DNA of 64,000 nt from an uncultured Prochlorococcus sp. (GCA_902565305.1 CACFEJ010000003.1:1-64000); one strand, 5' to 3'. Counted from the first letter of the stretch, positions 1 through 11,420 are shown. Made by a program: numbers and translations. Notes: generated by a model not told the origin, from the sequence alone.

Positions 1-1
1 A

Positions 2-2245
2 AGAGATGGAATACAAGAAAGATTAAATGATTCACTACAAACTTGTCTCAAAAGAGGCGATGGCTTAGCAATAGTAGAAGTTGTTCCAAAAAAGGGAGAA
101 AATTTACCTTCTAACTTAGAGAGAGAAAAACTTTACTCAGAAAATTATGCATGTCCTGTACATGGCTCTATTGTTGAAGAACTTTCTCCTAGATTATTTT
201 CTTTTAATAGCCCATATGGTGCCTGTCCAGATTGTCATGGGATTGGTTATTTAAAAAAATTTACTGCAGATAGAGTTATACCTGATAAAACATTGCCTGT
301 TTATGCTGCAATAGCTCCTTGGAGTGAGAAAGATAATACTTACTACTTCTCTTTACTTTATTCTGTAGGTCAAGCTTATGGTTTTGAATTAAAAACTCCC
401 TGGAAAGATTTAAGTGATTTGCAAAAAGAAGTTCTACTTTTGGGATCAGATAAACCAATATTAATTCAAGCTGATAGTCGTTTTAAAACTTCTAGTGGTT
501 TTGAAAGACCTTTTGAGGGGATCTTACCAATATTAGAGAGGCAATTGAATGAAGCTAATGGAGAATCAGTTAAACAAAAATTAGAAAAGTATCTAGAATT
601 AGTTCCTTGTAAGACATGTTCTGGAAAAAGATTAAGACCTGAGGCTTTGGCAGTTAAACTTGGTCCATACAACATTACTGACTTAACTTCTATAAGCGTT
701 TATGAAACCCTAAATCACGTAGAGCGCATCATGGGTTTAGGTAAGACAAAGAAAGAAAATATATCTTTATCAGAAAAACAAAAGCAGATAGGTGAATTGG
801 TTTTAAAAGAGATTCGTTTACGCTTGAAGTTTTTAATTAATGTAGGTTTAGATTATTTGACTTTAGATAGACCAGCTATGACTTTGTCTGGTGGTGAGGC
901 TCAGCGTATTAGATTGGCTACACAAATAGGTGCAGGTCTTACTGGAGTTTTATATGTATTAGATGAACCAAGTATTGGTTTGCATCAGAGAGACAATGAC
1001 AGATTATTAGAAACATTAAAAAGTTTAAGAGACTTGGGAAATACTTTGGTTGTAGTTGAACATGATGAAGATACTATGAAATCCGCAGATTATTTAGTAG
1101 ATATTGGTCCAGGGGCAGGCGTTTATGGTGGAGAAATTATTGCTAAAGGATCTTATCAAGATATCTTAAATTCAGAAAAGTCATTAACTGGAGCTTATCT
1201 CAGTGGTAGGAAATCACTTCCTACTCCAAAAGAACGTAGATCATCTGTAAAAAAAAGTTTAATTTTAAATAATTGCTCCAAAAATAATTTAAAAAATATT
1301 TCTGTTGAATTTCCTTTAGGAAGATTAGTTTCTGTAACTGGTGTGAGTGGAAGTGGGAAGAGCACTTTGATAAATGAATTACTTCATCCCGCATTATGCC
1401 ATTCTCTAGGATTAAAAGTCCCTTTTCCTCAAGGCGTAAAAGAGTTAAAGGGTATAAAGGCAATTGATAAAGTTATCGTTATTGATCAATCTCCAATAGG
1501 AAGAACTCCAAGATCAAACCCTGCTACATATACTGGTGCTTTTGATCCTATAAGGCAAATATTTACTGCCACAGTAGAAGCAAAAGCAAGAGGATATCAG
1601 GCTGGTCAATTTAGCTTTAATGTGAAAGGGGGAAGATGCGAAGCTTGTAAAGGTCAGGGAGTCAATGTAATTGAAATGAATTTTTTACCTGATGTGTATG
1701 TTCAATGTGAAGTATGTAAAGGAGCTCGTTTTAATAGGGAAACTCTTCAAGTTAAATATAAAGGTTTCAATATATCTGATGTTTTAGAGATGACTGTCGA
1801 ACAAGCTGCAGAAACTTTTTCTGCTATACCTCAAGCTGCTGATAGATTATCTACATTGGTTGATGTTGGCTTAGGATATGTCAAATTAGGCCAGCCAGCG
1901 CCTACATTATCTGGTGGAGAGGCTCAAAGAGTTAAGTTGGCCACCGAATTGTCAAAAAGGGCTACTGGAAAAACTTTATATTTGATTGATGAACCAACTA
2001 CAGGTTTAAGTTTTTATGATGTTCATAAATTAATGGATGTTATACAACGTTTGGTAGATAAAGGTAATTCTGTAATTGTTATTGAACATAATTTAGATGT
2101 TATTAGATGTTCAGATTGGATTATCGATTTAGGACCTGATGGAGGGGATAAAGGAGGAGAAATCATTGCAGAAGGTATTCCTGAGGATATAGCTAAAAAT
2201 CCTACAAGTCATACAGCAAAATATCTTAAAAAGGTTCTGAAATAA
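2..2245 (+). CDS. uvrA: Excinuclease ABC subunit A, 5'-truncated by window edge
   Basis: Frame is open from base 2. ABC signatures LSGGEAQRIRLA, GVSGSGKST and LSGGEAQRVKLA; zinc-binding CPDCHG, CKTCSGKR and CEACKGQG motifs. The listed TTG start at 293 is internal. Confidence 0.97.
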   Translation, partial: RDGIQERLNDSLQTCLKRGDGLAIVEVVPKKGENLPSNLEREKLYSENYACPVHGSIVEELSPRLFSFNSPYGACPDCHGIGYLKKFTADRVIPDKTLPVYAAIAPWSEKDNTYYFSLLYSVGQAYGFELKTPWKDLSDLQKEVLLLGSDKPILIQADSRFKTSSGFERPFEGILPILERQLNEANGESVKQKLEKYLELVPCKTCSGKRLRPEALAVKLGPYNITDLTSISVYETLNHVERIMGLGKTKKENISLSEKQKQIGELVLKEIRLRLKFLINVGLDYLTLDRPAMTLSGGEAQRIRLATQIGAGLTGVLYVLDEPSIGLHQRDNDRLLETLKSLRDLGNTLVVVEHDEDTMKSADYLVDIGPGAGVYGGEIIAKGSYQDILNSEKSLTGAYLSGRKSLPTPKERRSSVKKSLILNNCSKNNLKNISVEFPLGRLVSVTGVSGSGKSTLINELLHPALCHSLGLKVPFPQGVKELKGIKAIDKVIVIDQSPIGRTPRSNPATYTGAFDPIRQIFTATVEAKARGYQAGQFSFNVKGGRCEACKGQGVNVIEMNFLPDVYVQCEVCKGARFNRETLQVKYKGFNISDVLEMTVEQAAETFSAIPQAADRLSTLVDVGLGYVKLGQPAPTLSGGEAQRVKLATELSKRATGKTLYLIDEPTTGLSFYDVHKLMDVIQRLVDKGNSVIVIEHNLDVIRCSDWIIDLGPDGGDKGGEIIAEGIPEDIAKNPTSHTAKYLKKVLK

Positions 2246-2446
2246 GAAAATCCCTGTTGTATTTCTTTTTATTTTAATTATTTCAGCAAAATGAAATTCT
2301 TTCTTAAAGGGGCATAAAGCTCCTATATAACTACTTCTTTGAAAAACTTTATATAAAAAAATTTTTAAATCATAATGGTTTCTTAATATTTCCTCAGAAA
2401 ATTTAGCTTATTTGTATTAAAGCCCTTTGATCGGAGGATTAGCTGA

Positions 2447-3856
2447 ATGAGGTTGAAATTTTTACATTTACATTTACATGGTCTTATTCGTTCTAAAAAT
2501 CTTGAGTTAGGCAGGGATGCAGATACAGGAGGGCAAACACAATACGTCTTAGAGTTAATTAAAAGTTTGGCTAATACTTCAGAAGTTGATCAAGTTGATT
2601 TAGTTACTCGTTTAATAAAAGACCCTAAAGTAGAAGATGAATATTCTCAAGAAGAAGAATTTGTAGAACCTGGAGTTAAAATTTTAAGATTCAAATTTGG
2701 ACCTAATAAATATCTAAGAAAGGAATTGCTTTGGCCTTATCTAGATCATTTAACCGAAAAACTGATTTCTTACTATGAAAAAAACAAAAAGCCTAATTTC
2801 ATACATGCACATTATGCAGATGCTGGATATGTAGGAGTTAAACTAAGTAAATCCTTAAACGTTCCTCTTATTTTTACTGGTCATTCTTTAGGAAGAGAAA
2901 AAAAAAGGAAATTGCTTGATACTGGTTTAAAAAATAATCAAATAGAAAAACTTTATTCCATAAGTAAAAGAATTGGGGCAGAAGAAAAAGCATTGAAGTC
3001 TGCAGATATTGTTGTTACAAGCACTAAACAAGAGTCAGTGTATCAATATTCCCAATATTCTTCTTTTTCCCCTCACAAAGCTAAAGTTATTCCTCCTGGT
3101 GTTGATCATAATAAATTTCATCATATTCACTCCACAAGCGAGACAGCTGAAATTGATAACATGATGAAACCTTTTCTAAAGGATTCTAGTAAACCTCCAT
3201 TTTTGACTATTTCTAGAGCTGTACGAAGAAAAAATATTCCATCTTTAATTGAAGCCTATGGAAGATCTGAAAAATTAAAAAGAAAAACTAATTTAATTTT
3301 GATTTTGGGTTGTAGAGATAGTACTTCAAAACTTGACCCTCAACAAAAAGATGTTTTCAATAATATTTTTGAAACAATTGATAAATATAATTTGTATGGA
3401 AAGGTAGCTTATCCAAAAAAACATCTTCCAAGTCAGATTCCTGCTTTATATAGGTGGGCTGCTAGCAGAGGTGGTGTATTTGTAAATCCAGCTTTAACAG
3501 AGCCTTTTGGCTTAACTCTTCTTGAAGCTTCTTCATGTGGATTGCCTATAATATCAACAAATGATGGAGGGCCAAAAGAAATTTGTTCAAAATGTGAAAA
3601 TGGACTTCTAGTAGATGTTACTAATATTAATGAGTTAAAAGTTATGCTTGAAAAAGGAATATCAAATAATAATCAGTGGAAAATATGGAGCAGAAATGGA
3701 ATTGAAGGTGTTAACAGGCACTTTAGTTGGAACACTCATGTACGAAATTATTTATCAGTACTTGCTGAAGAATTTTCAAGTTCAAATAGTTATTCTTCAT
3801 CTGACATTAAACAAAGTTGTTTAAAAGGGACTTCCTCACTTATAAAACCCCATTGA
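2447..3856 (+). CDS. spsA: Sucrose-phosphate synthase (glycosyltransferase domain only)
   Basis: HLHGLIRSKNLELGRDADTGGQTQYVLEL N-terminus, TGHSLGREK, and C-terminal TEPFGLTLLEASSCGLPIISTNDGGP typical of SPS/GT4. Confidence 0.9.
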   Translation: MRLKFLHLHLHGLIRSKNLELGRDADTGGQTQYVLELIKSLANTSEVDQVDLVTRLIKDPKVEDEYSQEEEFVEPGVKILRFKFGPNKYLRKELLWPYLDHLTEKLISYYEKNKKPNFIHAHYADAGYVGVKLSKSLNVPLIFTGHSLGREKKRKLLDTGLKNNQIEKLYSISKRIGAEEKALKSADIVVTSTKQESVYQYSQYSSFSPHKAKVIPPGVDHNKFHHIHSTSETAEIDNMMKPFLKDSSKPPFLTISRAVRRKNIPSLIEAYGRSEKLKRKTNLILILGCRDSTSKLDPQQKDVFNNIFETIDKYNLYGKVAYPKKHLPSQIPALYRWAASRGGVFVNPALTEPFGLTLLEASSCGLPIISTNDGGPKEICSKCENGLLVDVTNINELKVMLEKGISNNNQWKIWSRNGIEGVNRHFSWNTHVRNYLSVLAEEFSSSNSYSSSDIKQSCLKGTSSLIKPH

Positions 3857-4035
3857 TCAAAAACTTCAGGATCAGGGTGAAGAATGAGCTGATTATTTTG
3901 AGTTTTTTTTAATTTAAAGCCCTTCTTAGATAGTTTCTTCATTAAGTTAGCAGTTTCTTCAAATCTTGATGCCATTGCATCAAGACTTGAGCAGTCACTT
4001 GTCAATCCATTATCTTTCCATGTAAAAAAATTCAT
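3790..4035 (-). CDS. Conserved hypothetical protein, 81 aa
   Basis: ORF fills the gap between sps and mraY, with a 67-bp tail-to-tail overlap with sps. Confidence 0.6.
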   Translation of the reverse strand: MNFFTWKDNGLTSDCSSLDAMASRFEETANLMKKLSKKGFKLKKTQNNQLILHPDPEVFDQWGFISEEVPFKQLCLMSDEE

Positions 4036-4045
4036 AACAAATTTT

Positions 4046-5122
4046 TTAAAGGTTGATTTTTAAAACTATACCTAAAATTACAAGTAAAATGTTGATTTTC
4101 CAAAAATTTTCAACTATTTTTTGTTCTTTCACTCCTTTAAGTTCAAAGTGGTGGTGTAGTGGTGCCATTAAAAATATGCGTTTACCTCTATGAAATAATT
4201 TTTTTGTAATTTTAAAAAACCCTACTTGAATCATTACTGATAACGATTCAATAATAAATATTCCTGAGAAAATAGATAATGTAAAAACGCTATTGGTTAA
4301 TAATGCTATAGAACCCAGAATTGCTCCAATACTTAGAGATCCTGTGTCACCCATAAATATTTTTGCTGGAAAACTATTATACTTAAGAAATCCTAAGCAT
4401 ATGCCAGACATAGCAAAACATAAGATGCTAAAAACAAAGAGTTCTTGCTGTTCTTTCAGTAATATTTCTGTTCCTAAGCCATAAAAGACAATCCCACTGC
4501 ATCCAGCTGCTAATCCATCTAGTCCATCAGTCAAATTTACTGAATTACTCATGCCTACAAGTACAAAAAAAGAAACTGGCAATATGAAAATATTCATATT
4601 TATTCCCCAGGAGTCAGAAACTGTTATTAACGGACTGATTAAATTTTTTTCATAGGCTAACAATATAAAAATTATTGAGATGATACTTTGTAAAATGAGT
4701 TTCTCTTTTGTTTTTAAACCTGTATTCTCTTTTTTTGCAATGCTTAAATAATCATCTAAAAATCCTGTAATAAAGAAACCAACAATAGTAAGTAATAAAA
4801 GAAATAATTTTAGAGAACCTAAATTGATAGTTATTATCAAAAGCAAAATTAAAAAAGGGATTATCATAAAAATCCCACCCATTGTTGGAGTATCACTTTT
4901 TTTAAAGTGATTAGCTGGGCCTTCATTCCTAATATTTTGAAGTAAATTAAATTTTTTGATAATCTTTAGACCATTTTTCGTTGTAAAAATAGAAATAAAG
5001 AAAAATAATATGTAAACTCCTGTAAAAATTAAGTTATTAAAAAAAAAGGAGGTAACTATTAAAGCAAAAGTATTTAATATAAATAAGGATTCAAAGTTAA
5101 ACTTTTTAATCTTCCCAATCAT
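4046..5122 (-). CDS. mraY: Phospho-N-acetylmuramoyl-pentapeptide transferase
   Basis: PTMGGIFMI, GFLDDYL, NLTDGLDGLA, FMGDTGSLSIG and APLHHHFEL motifs; multi-TM. Confidence 0.96.
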   Translation of the reverse strand: MIGKIKKFNFESLFILNTFALIVTSFFFNNLIFTGVYILFFFISIFTTKNGLKIIKKFNLLQNIRNEGPANHFKKSDTPTMGGIFMIIPFLILLLIITINLGSLKLFLLLLTIVGFFITGFLDDYLSIAKKENTGLKTKEKLILQSIISIIFILLAYEKNLISPLITVSDSWGINMNIFILPVSFFVLVGMSNSVNLTDGLDGLAAGCSGIVFYGLGTEILLKEQQELFVFSILCFAMSGICLGFLKYNSFPAKIFMGDTGSLSIGAILGSIALLTNSVFTLSIFSGIFIIESLSVMIQVGFFKITKKLFHRGKRIFLMAPLHHHFELKGVKEQKIVENFWKINILLVILGIVLKINL

Positions 5123-5387
5123 CTTCTAATGAAGGATCTTCTTCAGTTTTATAATCTTCTTTTTCTCCCATAAGTGCAGAAAGTTCCTCTTCTTCTATTG
5201 TACTAATCTCTTGTGAATCTCCATCTTTTTCTGCAACAAGTCTACCTGTATTTTCGAGCCAAGATAGTAGATCAGGTTCCTCTCTTAGTGGTAAAACAGG
5301 AGCTGGATCATCTCTGTGGTAGCAAGTTAAAGCAGGATTAACTTCAGAAATGTCGTCCAATCTAAGTTTTAATTTATTTGAATCCAT
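5106..5387 (-). CDS. DUF3134-like cyanobacterial protein
   Basis: NPALTCYHRDDPAPVLPLREEPDLLSWLENTGRLV. Start placed at internal Met (MDSNKL) of the listed ORF 5106..5432. Confidence 0.75.
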   Translation of the reverse strand: MDSNKLKLRLDDISEVNPALTCYHRDDPAPVLPLREEPDLLSWLENTGRLVAEKDGDSQEISTIEEEELSALMGEKEDYKTEEDPSLEDDWED

Positions 5388-5441
5388 TAAAGGTTTTGTT
5401 CTATATATAAGATAATACATAATGATGCACACTTAAAAACT

Positions 5442-5636
5442 TTGTTTGATAAAGGAAATTTAAAATACTTTTTTATCTGGTTAATTTCATTGTTGCTGTC
5501 TGGATTATTAAAAATTATTGGATATTTGAATCCCAATGTTTTAATAATTAATAACTTTCTTCTCTTATTACTAGTTTTTGGTCCAGCTCTTTTAGTTACA
5601 ATAGGTTTAATCTTTAATAAGTATTCAAATTCTTAA
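5442..5636 (+). CDS. Small two-TM membrane protein, hypothetical
   Basis: 64-aa ORF with TTG start and two hydrophobic stretches, directly upstream of argG on the same strand. Confidence 0.5.
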   Translation: MFDKGNLKYFFIWLISLLLSGLLKIIGYLNPNVLIINNFLLLLLVFGPALLVTIGLIFNKYSNS

Positions 5637-5673
5637 TCATTTAAAAAATTTTAAATTTATGGAGCAAATTTAG

Positions 5674-6888
5674 ATGCAGCAGGTAAAAAAAGTTGTCCTA
5701 GCTTATTCTGGTGGCGTAGATACGAGCGTTTGTATTCCATATTTAAAGAATGAATATGGAATTTCAGAAGTAGTTACTTTTGTAGCAGATCTTGGACAAG
5801 GCGAGGATTTAGAACTTATTAGGCAAAAAGCTTTAAACTCTGGTGCATCTAAATCAATCGTTGGCAATTTAGTTAATAGTTTTGTTGAGAGATACGCTTT
5901 TCCAGCCATTAGAGCAAACGCATTATATTTAGATAAATATCCTTTATCTACTGCTCTTGCTAGGCCTTTAATTGCTGAAAATCTCGTGAATATTGCTAGA
6001 GAGATTAATGCCAATGCAGTAGCTCATGGATGCACTGGTAAAGGGAATGATCAAGTTCGGTTCGATTTAGCAATTAACGCTTTAGGTCCTGATTTAAAAA
6101 TAATTACTCCTGCAAGGGAGTGGAATATGAGTAGAGAAGAGGCAATCGAGTATGGAGAAAAATTTGGTATACCAGCACCAGTATCAAAAAAATCACCATA
6201 TTCAATAGACGTTAACTTACTTGGTAGGAGTATCGAAGCAGGTATATTAGAAGACCCAATGCAAGAACCACCTGAGGATATATTTTCGATGACTTCATCA
6301 GTTGATAATTCACCTGATTCCCATCAAGATATAGAAATTATTTTTAAAAATGGCTTTCCAGTTGGAATTAACGATGAATTTTTAACTCCAGTAAAAATCA
6401 TTCAAAAAGCTAATGATCTTGCAGGGATCCACGGTTTTGGAAGAATAGATATGATTGAGGATCGAGTAGTAGGAATTAAAAGTAGAGAGATTTATGAAAC
6501 ACCTGGCCTCTTACTTTTAATCAAAGCTCACAAAGAGTTAGAGAGCATAACGTTAAACCCTGAAGTTGTTGATTTTAAGGGAATAGTAGAAAAAAAATGG
6601 GGTCAATTAGTTTATCAAGGTTTTTGGTTTGGACCTCTTAAAGAAAGTTTAGATGCATTTATATCATCGACTCAAACTTCAGTTAATGGAAGAGTAAAGA
6701 TTAGACTTTATAAGGGGAACGCAATAGTTATTGGGAGAATGTCGGAAAATAATTCACTTTACAGGGAAGATTTGGTAACTTATAGCAAAGATGATGTCTT
6801 TAATCATTCTTTAGCAGAGGGTTTTATTTATATGTGGGGTATGGCTAATAAAGTATGGGCTGAGTTAAATTCAAAAACAAAAGATTAA
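5674..6888 (+). CDS. argG: Argininosuccinate synthase
   Basis: [16 protein letters not shown] and [15 protein letters not shown] signatures. Confidence 0.97.
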   Translation: MQQVKKVVLAYSGGVDTSVCIPYLKNEYGISEVVTFVADLGQGEDLELIRQKALNSGASKSIVGNLVNSFVERYAFPAIRANALYLDKYPLSTALARPLIAENLVNIAREINANAVAHGCTGKGNDQVRFDLAINALGPDLKIITPAREWNMSREEAIEYGEKFGIPAPVSKKSPYSIDVNLLGRSIEAGILEDPMQEPPEDIFSMTSSVDNSPDSHQDIEIIFKNGFPVGINDEFLTPVKIIQKANDLAGIHGFGRIDMIEDRVVGIKSREIYETPGLLLLIKAHKELESITLNPEVVDFKGIVEKKWGQLVYQGFWFGPLKESLDAFISSTQTSVNGRVKIRLYKGNAIVIGRMSENNSLYREDLVTYSKDDVFNHSLAEGFIYMWGMANKVWAELNSKTKD

Positions 6889-6891
6889 CAT

Positions 6892-7365
6892 TTAAGATTC
6901 TGCATTTTCTTTAGTTTCAGAATCATCTTTGCTTGAAGCTGAAGTATCTGCACTTGCTACTGGTTGTTTTTCTTTAGATTCATTTTTCGCATCGGGATTA
7001 TCTTTATTCTCTGATTGAGATGAACTCTTGTTCGAAGCTCTTGGGGTTGGTAAAGGACCTTCTTGTTTAACAGTCATGTATCTAATAACATCTTCACTTA
7101 GTCTCATTGCCTTTTCAATTTTGAAGATATGTTGCCCATCTCCTTGATGACTTAGTTGCACGTAAATACCTTCTCTATGTTTTGCTATTTGATAAGCTAA
7201 TCTTCTCTTGCCTCTCATTTGACTATCAAGAATAGTACCGCCAAATTCTTCTAAAAGCTTGTTGTATTTATCAATGTGATTAGTTACTTCATCTTCCGCA
7301 ATGTCTGGGCGGAGGATATACATGGTTTCGTAATAAGATTGTTGATCGTTCATAGTTTCAGACAA
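6892..7365 (-). CDS. rpsF: 30S ribosomal protein S6 with Ser/Asp/Lys-rich C-terminal extension
   Basis: [17 protein letters not shown] and [20 protein letters not shown]6 core, followed by about 55 low-complexity residues. Confidence 0.93.
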   Translation of the reverse strand: MSETMNDQQSYYETMYILRPDIAEDEVTNHIDKYNKLLEEFGGTILDSQMRGKRRLAYQIAKHREGIYVQLSHQGDGQHIFKIEKAMRLSEDVIRYMTVKQEGPLPTPRASNKSSSQSENKDNPDAKNESKEKQPVASADTSASSKDDSETKENAES

Positions 7366-7409
7366 GGTCTTTGGCTCATAAATTAATGTGATGAGCGTCT
7401 GGTCATTAC

Positions 7410-7427
7410 TTACGATACATTACGATA
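7410..7427. repeat. Tandem TTACGATA direct repeats at 10-bp spacing upstream of rpsF
   Basis: TTACGATA at 7410-7417 and 7420-7427, followed by the GGCAA-TTTC-TTGCC dyad at 7428-7441. Confidence 0.75.
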
Positions 7428-7455
7428 GGCAATTTCTTGCCAAATAAGATCATTT

Positions 7456-8316
7456 TTAAAGATATTTTTTTAGTGCTTCATCCATTATATGAAAAGGTAC
7501 TTCTAAACCATCTGTCCAAAATGATAATGATTTTATCCCTTGGGCAACGAGCATTTTCAAACCATCTATAGTCATGCATCCTTTGTTGGCACTAAATTTC
7601 AATAAAGTAGTTGGGGCAGGATTGTATATTAAATCGTAAACAATTGTTTGCGAGTTAAGAGATCTCCAAAATGCTTCGCCATATGGCATTACATCATTTT
7701 CATACTTAGTTGTTTTCATCCCTGCTGGTGTTGTATTTACAATTAAATCAGCTTCCCGAATTAAAACTTGGGCTTTATCATCACTATTCATTAAACCCTG
7801 TAGATGAATCTGATTATCAAAGTTTTTTATTAATTCATCTAGCGATGATTTGTTACGTGATATTACTGAAATTGTTGAAAGGTTTAAATTTATTAAACCT
7901 TGAATAACAGACCTTGCTGCACCCCCGGAGCCAAGTACTACTGACTTTTTCCCCCCTAAGTTTAAATTTTTTAATGGATAAATAAATCCCTCTACATCGG
8001 TATTAGTTGCGCTCCATTTTTTTTCAGAATTTAATTTCAGGGTATTAATTGCTTTAAGTTTGTTAGCAATAGGGGAGATTTCACTACAAAGGTTAAATAC
8101 TTTTTCTTTGTGTGGAATTGTAATGTTTAAGCCTTTGCAATTAATCTTTTTAAAAGAATTCAGAACTAACGCTAGATCTTCATCTTTACAGGGTACAGCA
8201 ATATAAATTAAATCTAAGCCTAAATATTGAATGGCAGCATTTTGCATAATTGGAGACAAAGAATGACTTACTGGATTGCCAATTAATGCGATGAAAGATG
8301 TCTTACTTGAAATCAT
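7456..8316 (-). CDS. aroE: Shikimate dehydrogenase
   Basis: ALIGNPVSHSLSPIMQNAA, NITIPHKE, VLGSGGAARSV. Start placed at MISSKTSF, inside the listed ORF. Confidence 0.94.
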   Translation of the reverse strand: MISSKTSFIALIGNPVSHSLSPIMQNAAIQYLGLDLIYIAVPCKDEDLALVLNSFKKINCKGLNITIPHKEKVFNLCSEISPIANKLKAINTLKLNSEKKWSATNTDVEGFIYPLKNLNLGGKKSVVLGSGGAARSVIQGLINLNLSTISVISRNKSSLDELIKNFDNQIHLQGLMNSDDKAQVLIREADLIVNTTPAGMKTTKYENDVMPYGEAFWRSLNSQTIVYDLIYNPAPTTLLKFSANKGCMTIDGLKMLVAQGIKSLSFWTDGLEVPFHIMDEALKKYL

Positions 8317-8433
8317 ATTTAGAATTTTAACCTTAAAAGTAATGGTCTGTTCGGGAACCACACCCCGTCTTTGAGTAACAATAATGACGTCAATGACCGA
8401 TTATGGAGAATAACAAATATAAAGAATTTACCC

Positions 8434-10341
8434 ATGGGTAAGGTAGTAGGAATTGATTTAGGAACAACTAATAGTTGTGTCGCTGTAATGGAAGGTGGTA
8501 AGCCTACTGTAATAGCAAATGCTGAGGGTTTCAGAACTACTCCATCAGTTGTTGCATATACAAAAAATCAAGATCAGCTTGTTGGACAAATAGCAAAAAG
8601 ACAAGCTGTAATGAATCCTGAAAATACTTTTTATTCTGCAAAACGTTTTGTTGGTAGAAGAGTTGATGAAGTTAATGAAGAATCTAAAGAAGTTAGTTAT
8701 TCTGTTGAAAAATCTGGTTCTAGTGTCAAATTAAAATGTCCTATTCTGGATAAACAGTTTTCTCCTGAAGAGGTGAGTTCTCAAGTTTTAAGAAAGTTAG
8801 CAGATGATGCAGGTAAATATCTTGGTGACAAAGTTACGCAGGCTGTAATCACAGTTCCAGCTTATTTTAATGATTCCCAAAGACAGGCTACGAAAGATGC
8901 TGGAAAGATTGCAGGTCTAGAAGTTCTCAGAATTGTTAATGAGCCAACTGCTGCGGCATTAGCATATGGTTTGGATAAAGAAAATGAAAAAATTCTTGTT
9001 TTTGATTTAGGGGGAGGAACATTTGATGTCTCAGTTATTGAAGCTGGTGATGGAGTTACTGAAGTTCTATCTACATCTGGAGATACACATTTAGGTGGTG
9101 ATGATTTTGATAGATGCATCGTAGATCACTTAGCTAATACTTTTAAATCCAATGAGGGGATTGATCTCAGACAAGATAAGCAAGCTTTACAAAGGTTGAC
9201 TGAAGCTGCAGAAAAAGCAAAAATTGAGCTCTCAAATGCTTCGCAAAGTGAAATAAATTTACCTTTTATTACAGCGACGCCTGAAGGTCCAAAACATTTG
9301 GATTTGAACCTTACTAGAGCAAAGTTCGAGGAATTAGCAGCTTCTTTAATTGATAGATGTAAGACTCCAGTTGAGAGAGCTATAAGTGATGCAAAAATTT
9401 CTACTAGTGAAATTGATGAAGTTGTTATGGTAGGAGGCTCATCTAGAATACCTGCTGTCTTAGATCTAGTTAAAAAAATAATTGGTAAGGAACCAAATCA
9501 AACTGTTAATCCCGATGAGGTAGTAGCTGTTGGAGCTGCAATTCAGGGAGGAGTTTTAGCAGGAGAGGTTAAAGATATATTGTTGCTTGACGTAACACCA
9601 CTCTCTTTAGGTGTAGAGACTTTAGGGGGGGTAATGACAAAAATGATAAATCGAAATACTACAGTACCTACTAAGAAATCTGAAACATATTCAACTGCTG
9701 TAGATGGCCAAACAAATGTTGAAATACACGTTTTACAGGGTGAAAGAGAAATGGCTTCGGATAACAAAAGCTTAGGAACTTTCAGATTGGATGGTATACC
9801 TTCAGCACCAAGAGGTGTGCCGCAAATTGAAGTAACATTTGATATCGATGCAAATGGAATTCTTAGTGTTACTGCTAAAGATAAAGGAAGTGGTAAAGAG
9901 CAAAGTATTTCTATTACTGGTGCCTCTACTCTATCTGATAATGAAGTTGAAAAAATGGTAAAAGACGCTGAATCAAATGCATCTGCAGATAAAGAAAAAA
10001 GAGAAAAAATTGATTTAAAAAATCAAGCTGAAACACTCGTCTACCAGACAGAAAAGCAACTCGGTGAGTTAGGAGACAAAATTGATGCTACAGCAAAGTC
10101 CAAAGTTGAAGAAAAAAGTAATGCGTTAAAAGAGGCAACTTCAAAAGAAGATTATGAATCAATGAAAAAACTTCTTGAAGAACTTCAGCAAGAACTTTAC
10201 GCAGTTGGTTCATCTGTTTATCAGCAACCAGGTAATCAGCCGCCTTCACCAGGAGCACAGGGCGGTTCTGATCAGAGTGATTCAAACGAAAAAGGTGGAG
10301 ATGATGTAATTGATGCAGACTTTACAGAAACTAAAGATTAA
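8434..10341 (+). CDS. dnaK: Hsp70 chaperone DnaK
   Basis: [45 protein letters not shown]. Start placed at this Met (8434) rather than the listed 8371. Confidence 0.97.
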   Translation: MGKVVGIDLGTTNSCVAVMEGGKPTVIANAEGFRTTPSVVAYTKNQDQLVGQIAKRQAVMNPENTFYSAKRFVGRRVDEVNEESKEVSYSVEKSGSSVKLKCPILDKQFSPEEVSSQVLRKLADDAGKYLGDKVTQAVITVPAYFNDSQRQATKDAGKIAGLEVLRIVNEPTAAALAYGLDKENEKILVFDLGGGTFDVSVIEAGDGVTEVLSTSGDTHLGGDDFDRCIVDHLANTFKSNEGIDLRQDKQALQRLTEAAEKAKIELSNASQSEINLPFITATPEGPKHLDLNLTRAKFEELAASLIDRCKTPVERAISDAKISTSEIDEVVMVGGSSRIPAVLDLVKKIIGKEPNQTVNPDEVVAVGAAIQGGVLAGEVKDILLLDVTPLSLGVETLGGVMTKMINRNTTVPTKKSETYSTAVDGQTNVEIHVLQGEREMASDNKSLGTFRLDGIPSAPRGVPQIEVTFDIDANGILSVTAKDKGSGKEQSISITGASTLSDNEVEKMVKDAESNASADKEKREKIDLKNQAETLVYQTEKQLGELGDKIDATAKSKVEEKSNALKEATSKEDYESMKKLLEELQQELYAVGSSVYQQPGNQPPSPGAQGGSDQSDSNEKGGDDVIDADFTETKD

Positions 10342-11420
10342 AAAAGGTAATTTTTAGTTTCATTAGTCACCCATTTAGAACAAGCCGGAGCAAGCAAAAA
10401 CCCATTTTTATAAAAACCTGTACATATAATTAGCCCATCGCCAAGATTTTTCATTATTGGTGAAGGCTCACCATCTGGTCTTGACCTTATTCCATACCAT
10501 TTTTTTGAAATCTTCCCTTTTAAGAGCCAATTTGGTTTTTTATCAAGAAAATTTGTTAACTTTTCGAATGTATTTTCTTCTGGCTTAGCACTATATTCGT
10601 CAGTTGATCCAATAATTAGCTTATTTTTTGATTTTGGGATTATATTTTTACCATTTATATTAAATTGTTTAGGCAGCGATAATAAATCAACTTCTGCATC
10701 ATTAATATCAATTTCCATAGCTTGACCTAACACAGGTTTTAATGTGATGTCGTGAGATATGCTATCTATCAAATTAATTGCTTTTAGCGAATTGCACAAA
10801 ATAACCATATCAGATTTGATGTTTTCATTATTCCTTGTTGTAGAAATCCATTGATTGTTTGATTTTCTAATTTTTACTATTTCTACTTCTGAAAAAGTGA
10901 TTTTTTTATGTTTTAGATATTTATCTAATGTTTGAAGCAAAATAAAAGGATTTACTCTTCCATCTTTGAAGGAGATCATTCCTTTTATATTTTGTGTTTG
11001 GAAGGCTTTATTTATATTCTTGATAAATATTGAGTCTCTTTCTAAAATTCGTAAGTTTTGATCATTACTTTCATAAATAAATTTCTCTAATTTTTTAAAT
11101 TTTTCTTCATTAGTAGTAAGTTGTATTAATGGTTTTTCAATATTTAATTCACAATTAAATTTTTGAAGGAATGTAATCCATTGTGGCCATAATTCCATGC
11201 TTTGTTTCCTGAGATCCCAGCTTCTACCTCTTCTTTTTTGATATATATTACCCATTAATAAGCCTAAAGCCGCATTGCTACTATTTTGGAGTTGAGTTGG
11301 ATCTATTATCGTTACCTGGAAACCTAATTCTGATAATTCTAAGGCATTAAATTTTCCAATAATCCCTGATCCAATAATAACTATGTGTGCTTTTTGAAAA
11401 TTTTCTTTTAATCTTTTCAT
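10338..11420 (-). CDS. FAD-dependent oxidoreductase (DAO family, ThiO-like)
   Basis: [28 protein letters not shown] Rossmann motif; C-terminal [15 protein letters not shown] and [11 protein letters not shown]. Confidence 0.75.
   Translation of the reverse strand: MKRLKENFQKAHIVIIGSGIIGKFNALELSELGFQVTIIDPTQLQNSSNAALGLLMGNIYQKRRGRSWDLRKQSMELWPQWITFLQKFNCELNIEKPLIQLTTNEEKFKKLEKFIYESNDQNLRILERDSIFIKNINKAFQTQNIKGMISFKDGRVNPFILLQTLDKYLKHKKITFSEVEIVKIRKSNNQWISTTRNNENIKSDMVILCNSLKAINLIDSISHDITLKPVLGQAMEIDINDAEVDLLSLPKQFNINGKNIIPKSKNKLIIGSTDEYSAKPEENTFEKLTNFLDKKPNWLLKGKISKKWYGIRSRPDGEPSPIMKNLGDGLIICTGFYKNGFLLAPACSKWVTNETKNYLF

Noticed and set aside
2246-2446. Long antisense open frame through the uvrA-sps gap (AKFSEEILRNHYDLKIFLYKVFQ...)
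   Set aside because: No ATG/GTG/TTG start before it runs antisense into uvrA; typical AT-rich noise.
8371-8433. Upstream extension of DnaK in the ORF track ([21 protein letters not shown])
   Set aside because: DnaK proteins begin at [14 protein letters not shown]; the extension covers the probable divergent aroE/dnaK promoter.
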